Positions 17,128-29,494 of a DNA stretch of 34,481 bases are shown here, one piece after another (the stretch's first letter is position 1; every line of letters starts with the position of its first letter). The stretch covers positions 1-34,481 of the forward strand of contig JAUCBJ010006105.1 in assembly GCA_032718475.1 (NCBI GenBank), written 5' to 3'. This DNA comes from Nemertoderma westbladi. Lineage: Eukaryota; Xenacoelomorpha; Nemertodermatida; Nemertodermatidae. Below the pieces are notes generated by a model. That model made no database searches and had not been told where the DNA came from. It saw only the letters and a program-made list of their open reading frames with translations. Made by a program: the position numbers and the translations under genes.

Positions 17128-17293
17128 TTTTTCGAGGTGTTTGTTATTATACATTTATTATAGGAAGGGATCTAGGGGTCTTAACCTCGAATGATAAGTT
17201 TATTTTACCGAAAATAACTTATCTTTTATTGGCGCAATTGTGGGTATAATCCCATCACATGCGTACTTTTTAACCGGGTAGTGTACAAATTTA
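17128..17293 (+). repeat. 166-bp direct repeat, right copy
   Basis: Partner of 16716-16881; see that entry. Confidence 0.9.
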
Positions 17294-17299
17294 ACATAT

Positions 17300-20200
17300 T
17301 TCCTGACGTACGATCTTTATAACTACCGATACCGTCAATAGGCGAAGCCAGGTATGGTTTATAGGAATATAGTCTACGCAGTACTCGTCTTAATTGTATG
17401 CCTCGTTGCTCTCGTCGCTCGTCCTGTTAAAATATTTGTTCTAAACCAAGACTGACGATCTTTATACAGTTAGAACTAGGCGAAGTTTCGAAACTGTGTG
17501 AGTAACTGCTGATATATTATCTATGTGGAGATGTGTGATACAACGCCAACGCATCGTATGCCGATGTAGTAATATGGGTATTGAAATAATATTAAATCAA
17601 TGTACACTCTTAAAGCTGCAGCGAAAAAATGTAGCTAATTTCCTTGGTTACATATAAAATAATAAAATTATTTTTACCCCATTTAAGAACATTAATTTTA
17701 CTACTTTGCAAAAATTCAATTAAAAAATAAACAGACAATTGAGACAAATATATTGCGGAATAAACTACTGTATTTCATTTATAAGCCTATAACAGCCATG
17801 CCATGGATATAGTATTTATGTCATTATATCTTCTGTCACCTGAGATAGTAAGTAATACAACTTATAGTATAGAGCTAATAGGAGTTGAAATACAGGCAGT
17901 ATGGTTGGAGTTATGTCTGGGTTGCTATAGCAATACTACTGGCTGCCTATAACAGTACAATTCCCCTCTGGTAAGGCTACACCAACATCTCCCAGCCAGC
18001 TAGCAGCTCTACACCCCCGCAGAGACTATGTTGACCAATAATGGGCAGGATTAAATTTGTACTCAATAATTGTGCCGCTTTAATTACGTTTAGATCAATT
18101 AAAAACACATTTATTAAAGCAAATCACTTGAACTAATTAAAAACTATAATAGAAAGGGGTATGTGGATTACATCTGTATAATTTTTAAGTATAATTATTT
18201 AAATCTTATACTGTAAAATAATTAATTTCCTTTAACAGGCAGGTTGAAAATGCAGTTTTTACCATAATCAACTTAATTAACTAATTAACTGCAATTATCT
18301 CAGCTTCTCGAAGGCCACACGGAAATTCAACTTGGAAAATTTCTAAACTTTTGCCAAACAACATGTGTACCAAGTTTGGATAGACTCCATCGAAGATTGG
18401 CCGAGTTATTAACGTTTAAAATTGAACACTGCAAAAAAAAGCGACAGATAAACAGATCAAACACGTTCGTGGGCCTTCGCGCAGCACGAGGCCCAGTTAT
18501 GAGATACAAATTAAAACTGAGCGACTGTATCACAAAATCAGTATTTGAGAAATTTACCCACACCACCAATCAATTAAAGAAAGGGGTACAGTACGTGTTC
18601 AGCCCTTTTAATCTGCACCCCCCCCCCCCCCCACCCTTCCCACCCACCAATACATAACCGCGACATCTACCACCCACGGCAGGGTACCACGAATTTATTT
18701 CCAATCGCACGTTCAATATGCAAAGCCAGGTGGTTTATAGGAATATAATAAACGCAGTACTCGTCTTCATTATAAGCCTCGTTGCGTTCGTCCTGTTTTG
18801 AATTTAAATATATTTCTTAAACTCAGGCTAGGACGATCTTTATAACTACCGATGCGTTCAATAGGCGAAGCCAGGTATGGTTTATAGGAATATAGTCTAC
18901 GCAGTACTCGTCTTCATTATATGCCTCGTTGCGCTCGTCGCTCGTCCTGTGTTGTCATAAAATATTTTTCCTAAACGCAGACTGACGACCTTTATACAGT
19001 TATAACTATGCGAAGTTTCGAAACTGTGCGAGTAACTGCTGATACATCTATGTGGAGATGTGTGATACAACGCCAACGCATCGTATGCCGATGTAGTAAT
19101 ATGGGTATTGAAATAATATTAAATCAATGTACACTCTTAAAGCTGCAGCGAAAAAATGTAGCTAATTTCCTTAGGTTACATATAAAATAATAATATTATT
19201 TTTAAGAACATTAATTTTACTACTTTACAAAAATTCAATTAAAAAATAACCAGCCAAATACATTGTGGAAGCCTACACAACAGCCATGCCATGGATAGTA
19301 TTTATGTTATTATATCTGTCATTTACCTGAGATAGCAATACAACATTTATAGTAGAGTCAATAGGAATTGGAATACAGGAAGGATGGTGGGATGTGGGAT
19401 TTAAAGAATGCTGTCTGGGCTGGAATAGCAATACTGGTTGCCTATTACAATTCCTCTCTGGTTAGTCTACAGCCACAACTCCCAGCCAGCTAGCTCCACA
19501 CCAGCAGAGACTTGACCAATAATGGGCAGGATTAAATTTGTACTCAATAATTGTGCCGTTTAATTACGTTTAGATCAATTAAAGACACATTTATTAAAGC
19601 AAATCACTTGAACTAATTAAAAACTATAATAGAATGGGGTATGTGGATTACATCTGTATAATTTTTAAGTATAATTATTAAAATCTTATACTGTAAAATA
19701 ATTAATTTCCTTTAAAAGGCAGGTTGAAAATGGTGTTTTTACCGTAATCAACTTAATTAACTAATTAACTGCTATTATCTTAGCTTCTCGAAGGCCACAC
19801 GGAAATTCAACTTGGAAAATTTCTAAACTTTTGCCAAACAACATGTGTACCAAGTTTGGATAGATTTCATCGAAGATTGGCCGAGTTATTAACGTTTAAA
19901 ATTGAACACTGCAAAAAAGCGACAGATAACGACAGATCAACACGTTCGTGGGGCCTTCGCGCAGCACGAGGCCCAGTTATTAGATACAAATTAAAATTGA
20001 GCGACTGTATCACAAAATCAGTATTTGAGAAATTTACCCACACCACCAATCAATTAAAGAAAGGGGTACAGTACGTGTTCAGCCCTTTTAATCTGCACCC
20101 CCCCCCCCCCCCCCACCCTTCCCACCCACCAATACATAACCGCGACATCTACCACCCACGGCAAGGGTAGCACGAACTTATTTCCAATCGCACGTTCAAT

Positions 20201-21224
20201 ATGCAAAGCCAGGTGGTTTATAGGAATATAATAAACGCAGTACTCGTTTTCATTATAAGCCTCGTTGCGTTCGTCCTGTTTTGAATTTAAATATATTCTT
20301 AAACGCAGGCTAGGACGATCTTTATAATAATAATAACTAGGGATGCGATCAATGTGTGAAGCCAGGTGGTTTATATAATAATATAGTCAACGCAGTACTC
20401 CTCTTCATTATATGCCTCGTTGCGCTCATCGCTCGTCCTGTGTTGTCATAACATATTTTTCCTAAACGCAGACTGACGACCTTTATACAGTTATAACTAT
20501 GCGAAGTTTCGAAACTGTGCGAGTAACTGCTGATACATCTATGTGGAGATGTGTGATACAACGCCAACGCATCGTATGCCGATGTAGTAATATGGGTATT
20601 GAAATAATATTAAATCAATGAACACTCTTAAAGCTGCAGCGAAAAAATGTAGCTAATTTCCTAGGTTACATATAAAATAATAATATTATTTTTAAGAACA
20701 TTAATTTTACTACTTTGCAAAAATTCAATTAAAAAATAACCAGACATATACATTGTGGAATAAACTATTTCAGCCATGCCATGGATAGTATTTATGTAAT
20801 TATATCTGTCATTTACCTGAGATAGCAATACAACATTTATAGTAGAGTCAATAGGAATTGGAATACAGGAAGGATGGTGGGATGTGGGATTTAAAGAATG
20901 CTGTCTGGGCTGGAATAGCAATACTGGTTGCCTATTACAATTCCTCTCTGGTTAGTCTACGGCCACAACTCCCAGCCAGCTAGCTCCACACCAGCAGAGA
21001 CTTGACCAATAATGGGAAGGATTAAATTTGTACTCAATAATTGTGCCGTTTAATTACGTTTAGATCAATTAAAGACACATTTATTAAAGCAAATCACTTG
21101 AACTAATTAAAAACTATAATAGAATGGCGTATGTGGATTACATCTGTATAATTTTTAAGTATAATTATTTAAATCTTATACTGTAAAACAATTAATTTCC
21201 TTTAAAAGGCAGGTTGAAAATGGT
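17300..21224 (+). repeat. Tandem 1.48-kb repeat, one partial and two further copies
   Basis: Anchor words repeat at a period of 1480-1490 bases. AGCTTCTCGAAGGCC occurs at 18302 and 19782. AGGTTGAAAATG occurs at 18241, 19721 and 21211. Each unit holds a poly-C tract (18619-18632, 20097-20114), a block present elsewhere in reverse orientation (28640-28860, 29840-30110), and AT-rich DNA. Short ORFs in it are repeat shadows. The unit ends abruptly at about 21224, where the fold-back arm begins. Confidence 0.85.
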
Positions 21225-22190
21225 GTGGGGCGAGCCACGAAGTGAGTGAGCCTTAGCGTAGTGGTACCATTAATCAACCTGTGGGGCGAGCCACGAAGTG
21301 AGTGAGCCTTAGCGTAGTGGTACCATTAATCAACCTGTCGTTCTGTCGTTCTTGTTCAATTTTAAACGTTAATAACTCGGCCAATCATCGATGAAATCTA
21401 TCCAAACTTGGTACACATGTTGTTTGGCAAAAGTTTAGAAATTTTCCAAGTTGAATTTCCGTGTGGCCTTCGAGAAGCTAAGATAATAGCAGTTAATTAA
21501 GTCGTTCTGTCGTTTTTTTGCAATGTTCAATTTTGAACGTTAATAACTCTATCAATCCTCGATGAAATGTAACCAAACTTGGTACACAAATAGTCTGTCA
21601 AAAGTTTAGAAATTTTCCAAGTTGAATTTGCGTGGGGCCTTCGTGCAGCACCAGTGTAACTGTCTTACAGTTATAATAAATTTATTTATTCAAAATTATA
21701 ACGCTTGACATCAGCAGGTTGCTAGGAGCCTAAATCAGCTGGGTTTCTGGCAAATTACGAAATTACAGTAATGCCATTGTGGCCTGTACTGGTACTATAC
21801 TCAATGTCAATCCCTGAATCAGGAATCCTGTAATCAGACAATACAGCAATACCATACAGACATACTGTATTCGGTGTTTTATGGTACTGGCTGACTGGTA
21901 CCGCGGTACCGGTTCAGTCATTATAGATCACGTATACTTGTACTACAGGACAGGCCTAATTCTGTAGGCCCTAATTAGCCATGCAGTGCGGACTCCGGAC
22001 TGTTGGACTGCAGTCCTGAATTAGATTAGAGGGTCCGTTGGCGCCGTCCGCCGTACCGCCCTACTACTTGACTACTGTCAGACTGTAGAAGTATAACCGG
22101 ACTGGTAGCAACTGCTGACCGGACTGGTAGCAACTGCTGAACTGCCAACTACAGAACTACCGGTACAGTACTGAACTACAACAGCACTAG
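21225..22190 (+). repeat. Left arm of a large inverted repeat
   Basis: Starts with two 56-bp tandem copies (21225-21280, 21281-21336) of a GGGGCGAGCCACGAAG... terminus. Next come two blocks with AACGTTAATAACTC and then GGTACC-rich DNA. The segments around 21650-21790 and 21890-22120 are found inverted at 30690-30830 and 30310-30560. It includes a 22-bp tandem duplication at 22096-22140. Confidence 0.8.
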
Positions 22191-22790
22191 CCTATACCGC
22201 ATTTCTACGCTCCTGTCAGCGACAAAAGAAAATGAATTTCTTCATTTACGGTTTCTGCTCTTGTTAACGGTTAAATATGTTAATTAAAGACTATGTATTG
22301 GTACGACTGACGGCGCCGGCAACTGGTATAATCAGATGTAGATGTACATACAGACATATCAATCTGCCAATACAACAATAGCAATAGGCTTACCCCTACC
22401 AACCCCAACCATCCATCGACTCGGCAACTGCAACAATGGAAGTTATGCGGACTAACCAGCTGACTGGCATTCTAAGTTCAGGTACCCACTACCAGAGTCT
22501 ACCCAGCTGTCCAGAAAAGTGTTGGGATTGAAATCAAACAACTCACCACCAAGGCCGCTTCTGTCTGTTGACCTCGACTTTCGGTATCGCTGCCGCTACA
22601 GGCAAACTGGACTAACCGTAACCGAGGATGAAATCCGGTTTTTTAATCTCACTCTGCCATCAACCAGTGCCCGGCGGTGTTGAAATTGACACGCATTGTG
22701 CAAGCAGTAGGCCTATTGCTCCGAGTTTCCAGCTGGTCGGGTGCAACTACTGCATCTACATTGCCACACTATAACTCGGTCTTATATCTT
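22190..22790 (+). repeat. 600-bp direct duplication, copy 1
   Basis: Matches 28905-29490 in the same orientation with few differences (starts CCGCATTTCTACGCTCCTG). No coding frame. Both copies are followed by the 153-bp repeat. Confidence 0.85.
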
Positions 22791-22794
22791 AAGA

Positions 22795-23190
22795 AATATA
22801 TTTAAATACAAAACAGGACGAGCACAACGAGGCTTATAATGAAGATGAGTACTGCGTTGACTATTATTATTATATAAACCACCTGGCTTCACATATTGAA
22901 CGCATCCCTAGTTATTATTATTATAAAGATGGTCAGCCTGCGTTTAAGAAATATATTTTAATACAAAACAGGACGAGCACAACGAGACTTATAATGAAGA
23001 CGAGTACTGCGTTGACTATTATTATTATATAAACCTCCTGGCTTCACATATTGAACGCATCCCTAGTTATTATTATTATAAAGATCGTCAGCCTGCGTTT
23101 AAGAAATATATTTAAATACAAAACAGGACGAACGCAATGAGGCTTATAATGAAGACGAGTACTGCGTTTATTATATTCCTATAAACCACC
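22795..23190 (+). repeat. 153-bp tandem repeat
   Basis: Between two and three copies of a unit of about 153 bases starting AAGAAATATATTTAAATAC. Related copies occur in reverse orientation in the 1.48-kb repeats and in the same orientation at 29580-29840. The solo LTR inserted into this array. Confidence 0.8.
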
Positions 23191-23616
23191 TGTGTTACGA
23201 TATATGGCGCTGTGTACCAATATTAGCCGTTATACAGTATAATCATTTAGATAAGCCATAATGACGCGCAATCATATTTAGATAAGGAAAATAAAACGCC
23301 CATATTTGTGAATTTTATCCATTTTGTATAGTATGTAGTCCTACCTATGTAATTTTGTAGTAAAATATAAATAAATAGTTCTACGGTAGCAAGTTTCCTA
23401 TAAAACCCTTGATGTAAGCTTGCTGTTATTAGTATCAATATGACTAACTGTATATTTGCTTTAATTTCTATTACATTTGCGCTAAATTAGATTTTATGTA
23501 CCATGCTTTTAGTATGGTGGCAATTTGCGATTCTGAAGGGGAATAGGTTCACAATCCGGCTTCCTCATTGGCCTAGCTGCTTCCAGGTTGGTCTAATGGT
23601 AGCGCGGATTGGGGAA

Positions 23617-23680
23617 CCAATCAGAGATTTATTGCATCATCCTCGATATATATGGATATACATCATCCATACATATAAAT
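23617..23680 (+). promoter_or_regulatory. Promoter of the solo LTR (CCAAT and TATA)
   Basis: CCAAT at 23617-23621, preceded by an opposing ATTGG, and TATAAAT at 23674-23680. The layout matches 14221-14275. Confidence 0.55.
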
Positions 23681-24394
23681 TGGCTGTATTTCCGGTATGT
23701 GCTATGCATTATCTCTCAGTTGATTCTCTCAGATATCTATAATCTCTTATTCTGTATTTCCACTTTTGTTTCCAGCAATAATTCGCAAATTTTATAATTT
23801 CTGCTTTATTTCTTGCTATTTTTCTTAATTAATCTAGATGATTACTGCAAATTACAATCAGAACTATGATTTCTACCTTTCGAATAATGGTTCTATGTGA
23901 TTAAAATGCGATAATCCCACAGGATTTCTTTTAGACTGTCAGACTGGTTGTGATTGCATGCGCCGTTACGGTAGCTATTCATTTTAATGGAGGGCTAAGG
24001 TACCGGTAGGCGCGGCGGGCGCACCGGGGGGTAGCGAGGAAGGGAGTGCAGAGGATTCAAAGGCGAGCAATGCTGGCGGGGGGTCACTGTTGCGGTCGGG
24101 AGGCTGGCAGTGTAGAGGGAAGACCAGTTGCCGGTACAGTAATTAGGGGGCTGACGATCCAGATTTTGTCTCTATTTTGTAGTATTAGGGGGCAGGAATC
24201 GGGTTAGTTAGGAAGCCTATTCGTCACCTTCAAGGCAGAACCCCCTAAGTCGATTTTTGTAGTTCTGAGATAATCGATAAAAACTGTTTATTTTTTAGAG
24301 AGATGCCTCAGTTTACTTGTTATTGTGTTTTTTGATAACTCAATATATATAGAATTCATATAACTAAACTTTCTATTTGATTTAGAATTACCTT

Positions 24395-24590
24395 TGAAAT
24401 ATATTGCGGTTTTTTTGTAAAAATTCTGACTTATGGTGTTTTGCCAAAACAAAGGGGAACACCATTTTCTGGTATTATCCCGTAACTATACGATAGTTGC
24501 GGGGTATTGCCTAGAAAACAAGGCATCCTCAATTTGGCAAAACACCATAAGTACGAATTTTTACAAAAAACACGCAAAATATATCAAATA
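24395..24590. repeat. Internal inverted repeat of the DNA transposon
   Basis: The left arm (about 24411-24446, with TTATGGTGTTTTGCC) and the right arm (about 24533-24570, with GGCAAAACACCATAA) are complementary over more than 30 bases with few mismatches. They enclose an 85-base loop. Confidence 0.85.
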
Positions 24591-25300
24591 ATAGCCAAGG
24601 CGTATCGTACGTCCTTAATAATTTAGTGCGTAGTGCGCACGTAATACATGTGCGCATTTGTTATTAGCTAATACGTGCTATCTAACATGTTAACTATCAC
24701 ATGATCAGGTGTTAGTATTACCTGCAAACGCAATAATAACAAATAATCACATACAATATAGCTAACGCACTTGCGCACATGTTGGAAATTTTTGAATTCA
24801 AAATTCTAAAGGGCTCCATAAGTTTTTGATATTTTGGTATTAATTGCTTCTAAAATAAGTACGGGACTGTAGTTAGAATCATGTATCAATACAAATTGAA
24901 CAAAATGTAGCCAAATGCAGAACTATAAGAACAAAATTTAGATTCAAGAAAGCGGAACTCTAAGTACAAAATATAGCCATGGGTGGTACTCTACAGTAAG
25001 AACAAAGTCTAGCTACAGGGTTACAGCTACGTTAAAGTTAAAGTAAAGTTAACTTACAGTACGTCATGACGAATAATTAAAGACCTGTTTTTTCTACAGT
25101 ACATTTTGAGCAACTCTATCAGCAACTTAGTGAGCATGTCAGGTTGCCGATCAAGTTGCTCTATGTAAACGAGAAGTTTGTTGCTATAAAATATGCCTCA
25201 CATAACGGAGACGAAAAGTTAATGTTACTCAAATTAAGTTGCTAGTTGCTGACCAAATTGTCCAAAACGTCCGGCAACCTAGAATAACTTATATCAACTT

Positions 25301-26722
25301 GGACACAAACATTAAATGAGGGACAGATATTTATCAGCGCCACAAACATTAATGTGGGACAAACATTAATCAGGGGGACAAACATTAATGTGGGACATAA
25401 ACATTGATGTAGGACACAAACATTAATGTGGGACATAAACATTGATATAGGACACAAACATTAATGAGGGACACAAATATTAATGAGGGACACAAATATT
25501 AATGAGGGACACAAACATTAATGAGGGACACAAACATTAATGAGGGACACAAATATTAATGAGGTACACAAACATTAATGAAGGACACAAACATTAATGA
25601 GGGACACTAGCATTAATGAGGTACACAAACTTTAATGAAGGACACACACATTAATGAGGGACACAAACATTAATGAGATATACAACATTAATGAGGGACA
25701 CTAACATTAATGAGGTACACAAACATTAATGAAGGACACAAACATTATGAGGGACACAAACATTAATGAGGGACACTAACATTAATGAGGTACACTAGCA
25801 TTAATGAGGTACACAAACATTAATGAAGGACACAAACATTAATGAGGGACACAAACATTAATGAGATATACAAACATTAATGAGGGACACAAACATTAAT
25901 GAGATATACAAACATTAATGAGGGACACAAACATTAATGAGGGACACAAACATTAATTGAGAGACACTAACATTAATGAGGTATACACACATTAATGAGG
26001 GACACAAACATTAATGAGGGACACAAACATTAATGAGATACACAAACATTTATGAGATACACAAACATTAATGAAGGACACAAACATTAATGAGGGACAC
26101 AAACATTAATGAGATATACAAACATTAATGAGGGACACAAATATTAATGAGATATACAAACATTAATGAGGGACACTAACATTAATGAGGTACACAAACA
26201 TTAATGAGGGACACAAACATTAAAGAGGTACACACACATTAATGAGGGACACAAACATTAATGAGATATACAAACATTAATGAGGGACACAAACAATAAA
26301 CGAGGGACAGATATCAATCAAGGGCACAAACATTAATGAGGGACACAAACATTAATGAGGGACACAAACATTAATGAGGGACGCAAACATTAATGAGGTA
26401 CACAAACATTAATGAGGGACACAAACATTAATGAGGTACATAAACATTAATGAGGGGCACAAACATTAATGAGGGACACAAACATTAATGAGATACACAA
26501 ACATTAATGAGGGACACAAACATTAATGAGGGACACAAACATTAATGAGATACACAAACATTAATGAGGGACACAAACAATAAACGAGGGACAGATATCA
26601 ATCAAGGGCACAAACATTAATGAGGGACACAAACATTAATGAGGGACACAAACATTAATGAGGGACACAAACAATAAACGAGGGACAGATATCAATCAAG
26701 GGCACAAACATTAATCATGGGC
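25301..26722. repeat. 19-bp minisatellite, 1.4 kb
   Basis: Dozens of copies of ACAAACATTAATGAGGGAC with variants (GGTAC, GATATAC, GGGACACT). A longer block containing CAATAAACGAGGGACAGATA recurs near 26290, 26575 and 26670, giving a higher-order pattern. There are no spacers, so this is not a CRISPR. The array has no coding value. Confidence 0.95.
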
Positions 26723-26989
26723 ACTATCGCCCTTCGCACTTAGTATGATTCATGTTACCACCCATACACATACAATATATTACAGTATTACAATTCTCAT
26801 TACTGTCAAGCAATAAAATAACAACAATAAATAATAACTTATTAATCTGACCAAACCAATAAACTATGTTATAGCCAATTGAAGGAAAGGATCAGGTACA
26901 GAGATGGTTTTTCTAACCAAAACAATAAACGATGTTGTTACTAAAAAGGGAAGGAGTAGGAGTAAAAAAATGATGAACATGAGGGGGAG

Positions 26990-27077
26990 ACAGGAATGGG
27001 GGGGGGGGGTAACATGAATGGTGGTGGTAGGAGGTAAATTGAAAATATGGGGGTATAACAGCCGGGGGGGGGGGGGT
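26990..27077 (+). repeat. Two poly-G tracts
   Basis: G-runs near 26998-27009 and 27064-27076. They are prone to polymerase and assembly error and could form G-quadruplexes. Confidence 0.8.
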
Positions 27078-27289
27078 AGCAGCAAAACAGGCAGCTGAAC
27101 AACGTAACCGAACGTCGCTTTCAATTAATTTCCATCTAATTACAGTAGGAAGATGGAATGTATACAAAACGGCGGTAATTTGATCGAAGCTCACGTTCCC
27201 ATGGAAGTATTTTTTCCAGTTAATCACTTAATATCTGATCGTCTGATGGCAAGCATCACCATCGCTCATATTAATATCCATTAGCAACC

Positions 27290-27355
27290 ATTGACCCCTA
27301 TTAATGTTTTGTGTCCCACATTAATGTTTGTGTCCCTCATTAATATTTGTGTCCT
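27290..27355. repeat. Inverted fragment of the 19-bp minisatellite
   Basis: Two to three units in reverse orientation (CACATTAATGTTTGTGTCCC), about 570 bases beyond the main array. With the main array they make a large fold-back inside the transposon. Confidence 0.85.
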
Positions 27356-28639
27356 GGCCGCAATACAAACCAGTATATAAATGATAAATTACGGGGTTTT
27401 GCCAGGCTATTGTTTCTGATTTAAGGGGTTTTACAGGTTGTTATTTCTGATTTAAGGGGTTTTGCCAGGTGGACTGAATTTCATATACTTGAATTTACGG
27501 TGTTTTGCAAGCCAATTATTGACTTGTGGGCATAAGTTACGGGGAACTGTCTTTGGCTTATAACTCAAAAATGGCTGGTAGAAAAGCTTCGGGGTTCTGC
27601 CAGACGAAAAAGCCGATATCGAATTACCCAAAAAGTCAAAAACATGAAAATCTAAAAAAATCGACTTACAGTAGGGGGTTCTGCCTTGAAGGTGACGATA
27701 ATATGTACCCGGGAGAGGCCTTCGTGTTCTATACTGCAGACTGTAAACTGTACATTGAGAACTGCTAATTGTTAAGTATTGGCTATTGATTGTTACGCTG
27801 ATTGTGTGTTGCTAAAGTGTGCCTGATTAAATTATGAATGCTTAGATAGGCGCCTTTTTCCCTTGATTAATTTCTATTTCTTAGTTTACGATAAATAATT
27901 ACTGATTAGGCCAAAATAATACGGTATTTAGGCTGTTACTAGTGTAACCCGGTGCGTAATAAATTAGAATTGCGCATTCTGGAACACTTAGTAATTAGTA
28001 CGCTGTTTCATATTTGTGGCTGTAATTAATTAGTAAAATTAAGAATTTGTACGCAGCATAGCGGAGAGTAGTTAAAGTAATGATTTGGAGTACTGTAAAC
28101 TATTCACGCTGGGCGGTTATTTGAAATTAGCGGACAATAGCTAGATAGCAGTATCCAGTACGCAGTAGTAGATTGCTGGCCTAAAGCCAGCCGAAGGCAA
28201 GTTTAGACCCGTAGTACCGGTCTCGGTAGGAAATTCTGTCACACTTTGAGTTATTTTAAACATTCTCACATTCACACATTCCGTTCGGGAACACCAGTAT
28301 CTGCGATTAGAAAAGACGCATTTATTTGCGTGTTTTAACAGTAAGATTAGGCGATAAGAATACACTCTGAGTGTAAGCCTCTAACACTCGTTTTAAGTAG
28401 GTTAGGGAGCCGATTCGGGTTTATTGTTTTGGTTATTCCCGCGTGGCTCATAGATTCGAACAGTTAGCTCTCTATCGAGCGATCGGTAGAGAAAGGAACA
28501 AGCGATTTGCAGGCGCCGTATAAAATTAGTAAAACATATTAGCGGACGGCAGGTTAGCGCCATCCAGCGGTGAGTAGCAGTTATGTGTTTAGCAGTTGTG
28601 CAGTAATAATAGCGCGCTCCTGATCGCCCCTGTTTAACA

Positions 28640-28860
28640 ACCTGGCTTTGCATATTGAAAGTGCGATTGGAAATAAGTTCGTGCTACCCTTCCGTGGGTG
28701 GTAGATGTCGCGGTTATGTATTGGTGGGTGGGAAGGGTGGGGGGGGGGATAAAAGGGGTGAACACGTACTGTCCCCCTTTCTTTATTTGATTGGTGGTGT
28801 GGGTAAATTTCTCAAATACTGATTTTGTTATACAGTCGCTCAATTTTAATTGAGCGACTT
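28640..28860 (-). repeat. Reverse copy of part of the 1.48-kb repeat
   Basis: Contains GGGTGGTAGATGTCGCGG, a G-run (the complement of the poly-C), and the complement of ACCACCAATCAATTAAAGAAAGG. It directly follows the solo LTR, whose insertion split it from 23190. Confidence 0.8.
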
Positions 28861-28904
28861 TAATTTAACTACCGGTACCGTACCGGTAGTTCTGTACAGC
28901 ACTA

Positions 28905-29490
28905 TACCGCATTTCTACGCTCCTGTCAGCGATGGAAGAAAATGAATTTCTTCGTTTGCGGTTTCTACTCTTGTTAACGGTTAAATATGTTAATTAAAGA
29001 CTATGTATTGGTACGACCGACGGCACCAGCAACTGGTATAATCAGATGTAGATGTACATACAGACATACCAATCTGCCAATACAACAATAGCAATAGGCC
29101 TACCCCTACCAACCATCCATTGACTCGGCAACTGCAACAATGGAAGTTATGCGGACTAACCAGCTGACCGGCGTTCTAAGATCAGGTACCCACTACCAGA
29201 GTCTACCCAGCTGCCCAGAAAAGTGTTGGAATTGAAAGCAAACAACTCACCACCAAGGCCACCTCTGTCTGTTGACCTCGACTTTCGGTATCGCTGCTGC
29301 TACGGGCAAACTGGACTAACCATAACCGAGGATGAAATAATCCGGTTTTTTAATCTCACTCTGCCATCACCCAGTGCCCGGCGGTGTTGAAATTGACACG
29401 CATTGTACAAGCAGTAGGCCTATTGCTCCGAGTTTCCGGCTGGTCGCGTGCAACTACTTCATCTACATTGCCACACTATAACTCGGGCTC
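28905..29490 (+). repeat. 600-bp direct duplication, copy 2
   Basis: Partner of 22190-22790, with the same orientation and order. Confidence 0.85.
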
Positions 29491-29494
29491 ATGA

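Larger units (their letters stand above)
24220..27698. mobile_element. Non-autonomous DNA transposon with terminal inverted repeats
   Basis: Ends are inverted: TCGTCACCTTCAAGGCAGAA at 24221 matches the complement of the right end (27656-27698) over about 40 bases, with one 4-base indel. A TA dinucleotide flanks each side (24218-24219, 27699-27700), and the empty site is seen in the other LTR (GAAGCCTAGATGTACCC near 14830). No transposase frame is present. Inside are a 24395-24590 fold-back, a minisatellite, poly-G tracts and short GGGGTTTTGCCAGG repeats (27390-27510). A TA duplication fits Tc1/mariner-like elements, but the class is not certain. Confidence 0.8.
23193..28639 (+). mobile_element. 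Solo LTR of the large element, split by a nested insertion
   Basis: Begins TGTTACGA and ends TTTAACA, flanked by a 5-bp duplication ACCTG (23188-23192 and 28640-28644). The parts 23193-24219 and 27699-28639 align in order with 13653-15796. Five bases is the usual BEL/Pao and Gypsy target duplication. No internal region is present, so the LTR is a recombination product. TATA and CCAAT boxes are conserved. Confidence 0.9.

Noticed and set aside
18376-20170. Repeated short ORFs (about 18376-18657 and 19856-20170)
   Set aside because: The same frame recurs because the DNA is repeated. They run through poly-C tracts and have no protein-like conservation.
25301-26722. CRISPR-like array
   Set aside because: Units are contiguous 19-bp repeats without unique spacers, inside an animal transposon. 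It is a minisatellite.
27526-27768. 80-residue plus-strand ORF
   Set aside because: It spans the transposon right TIR and the LTR junction, so it cannot be an ancestral gene.
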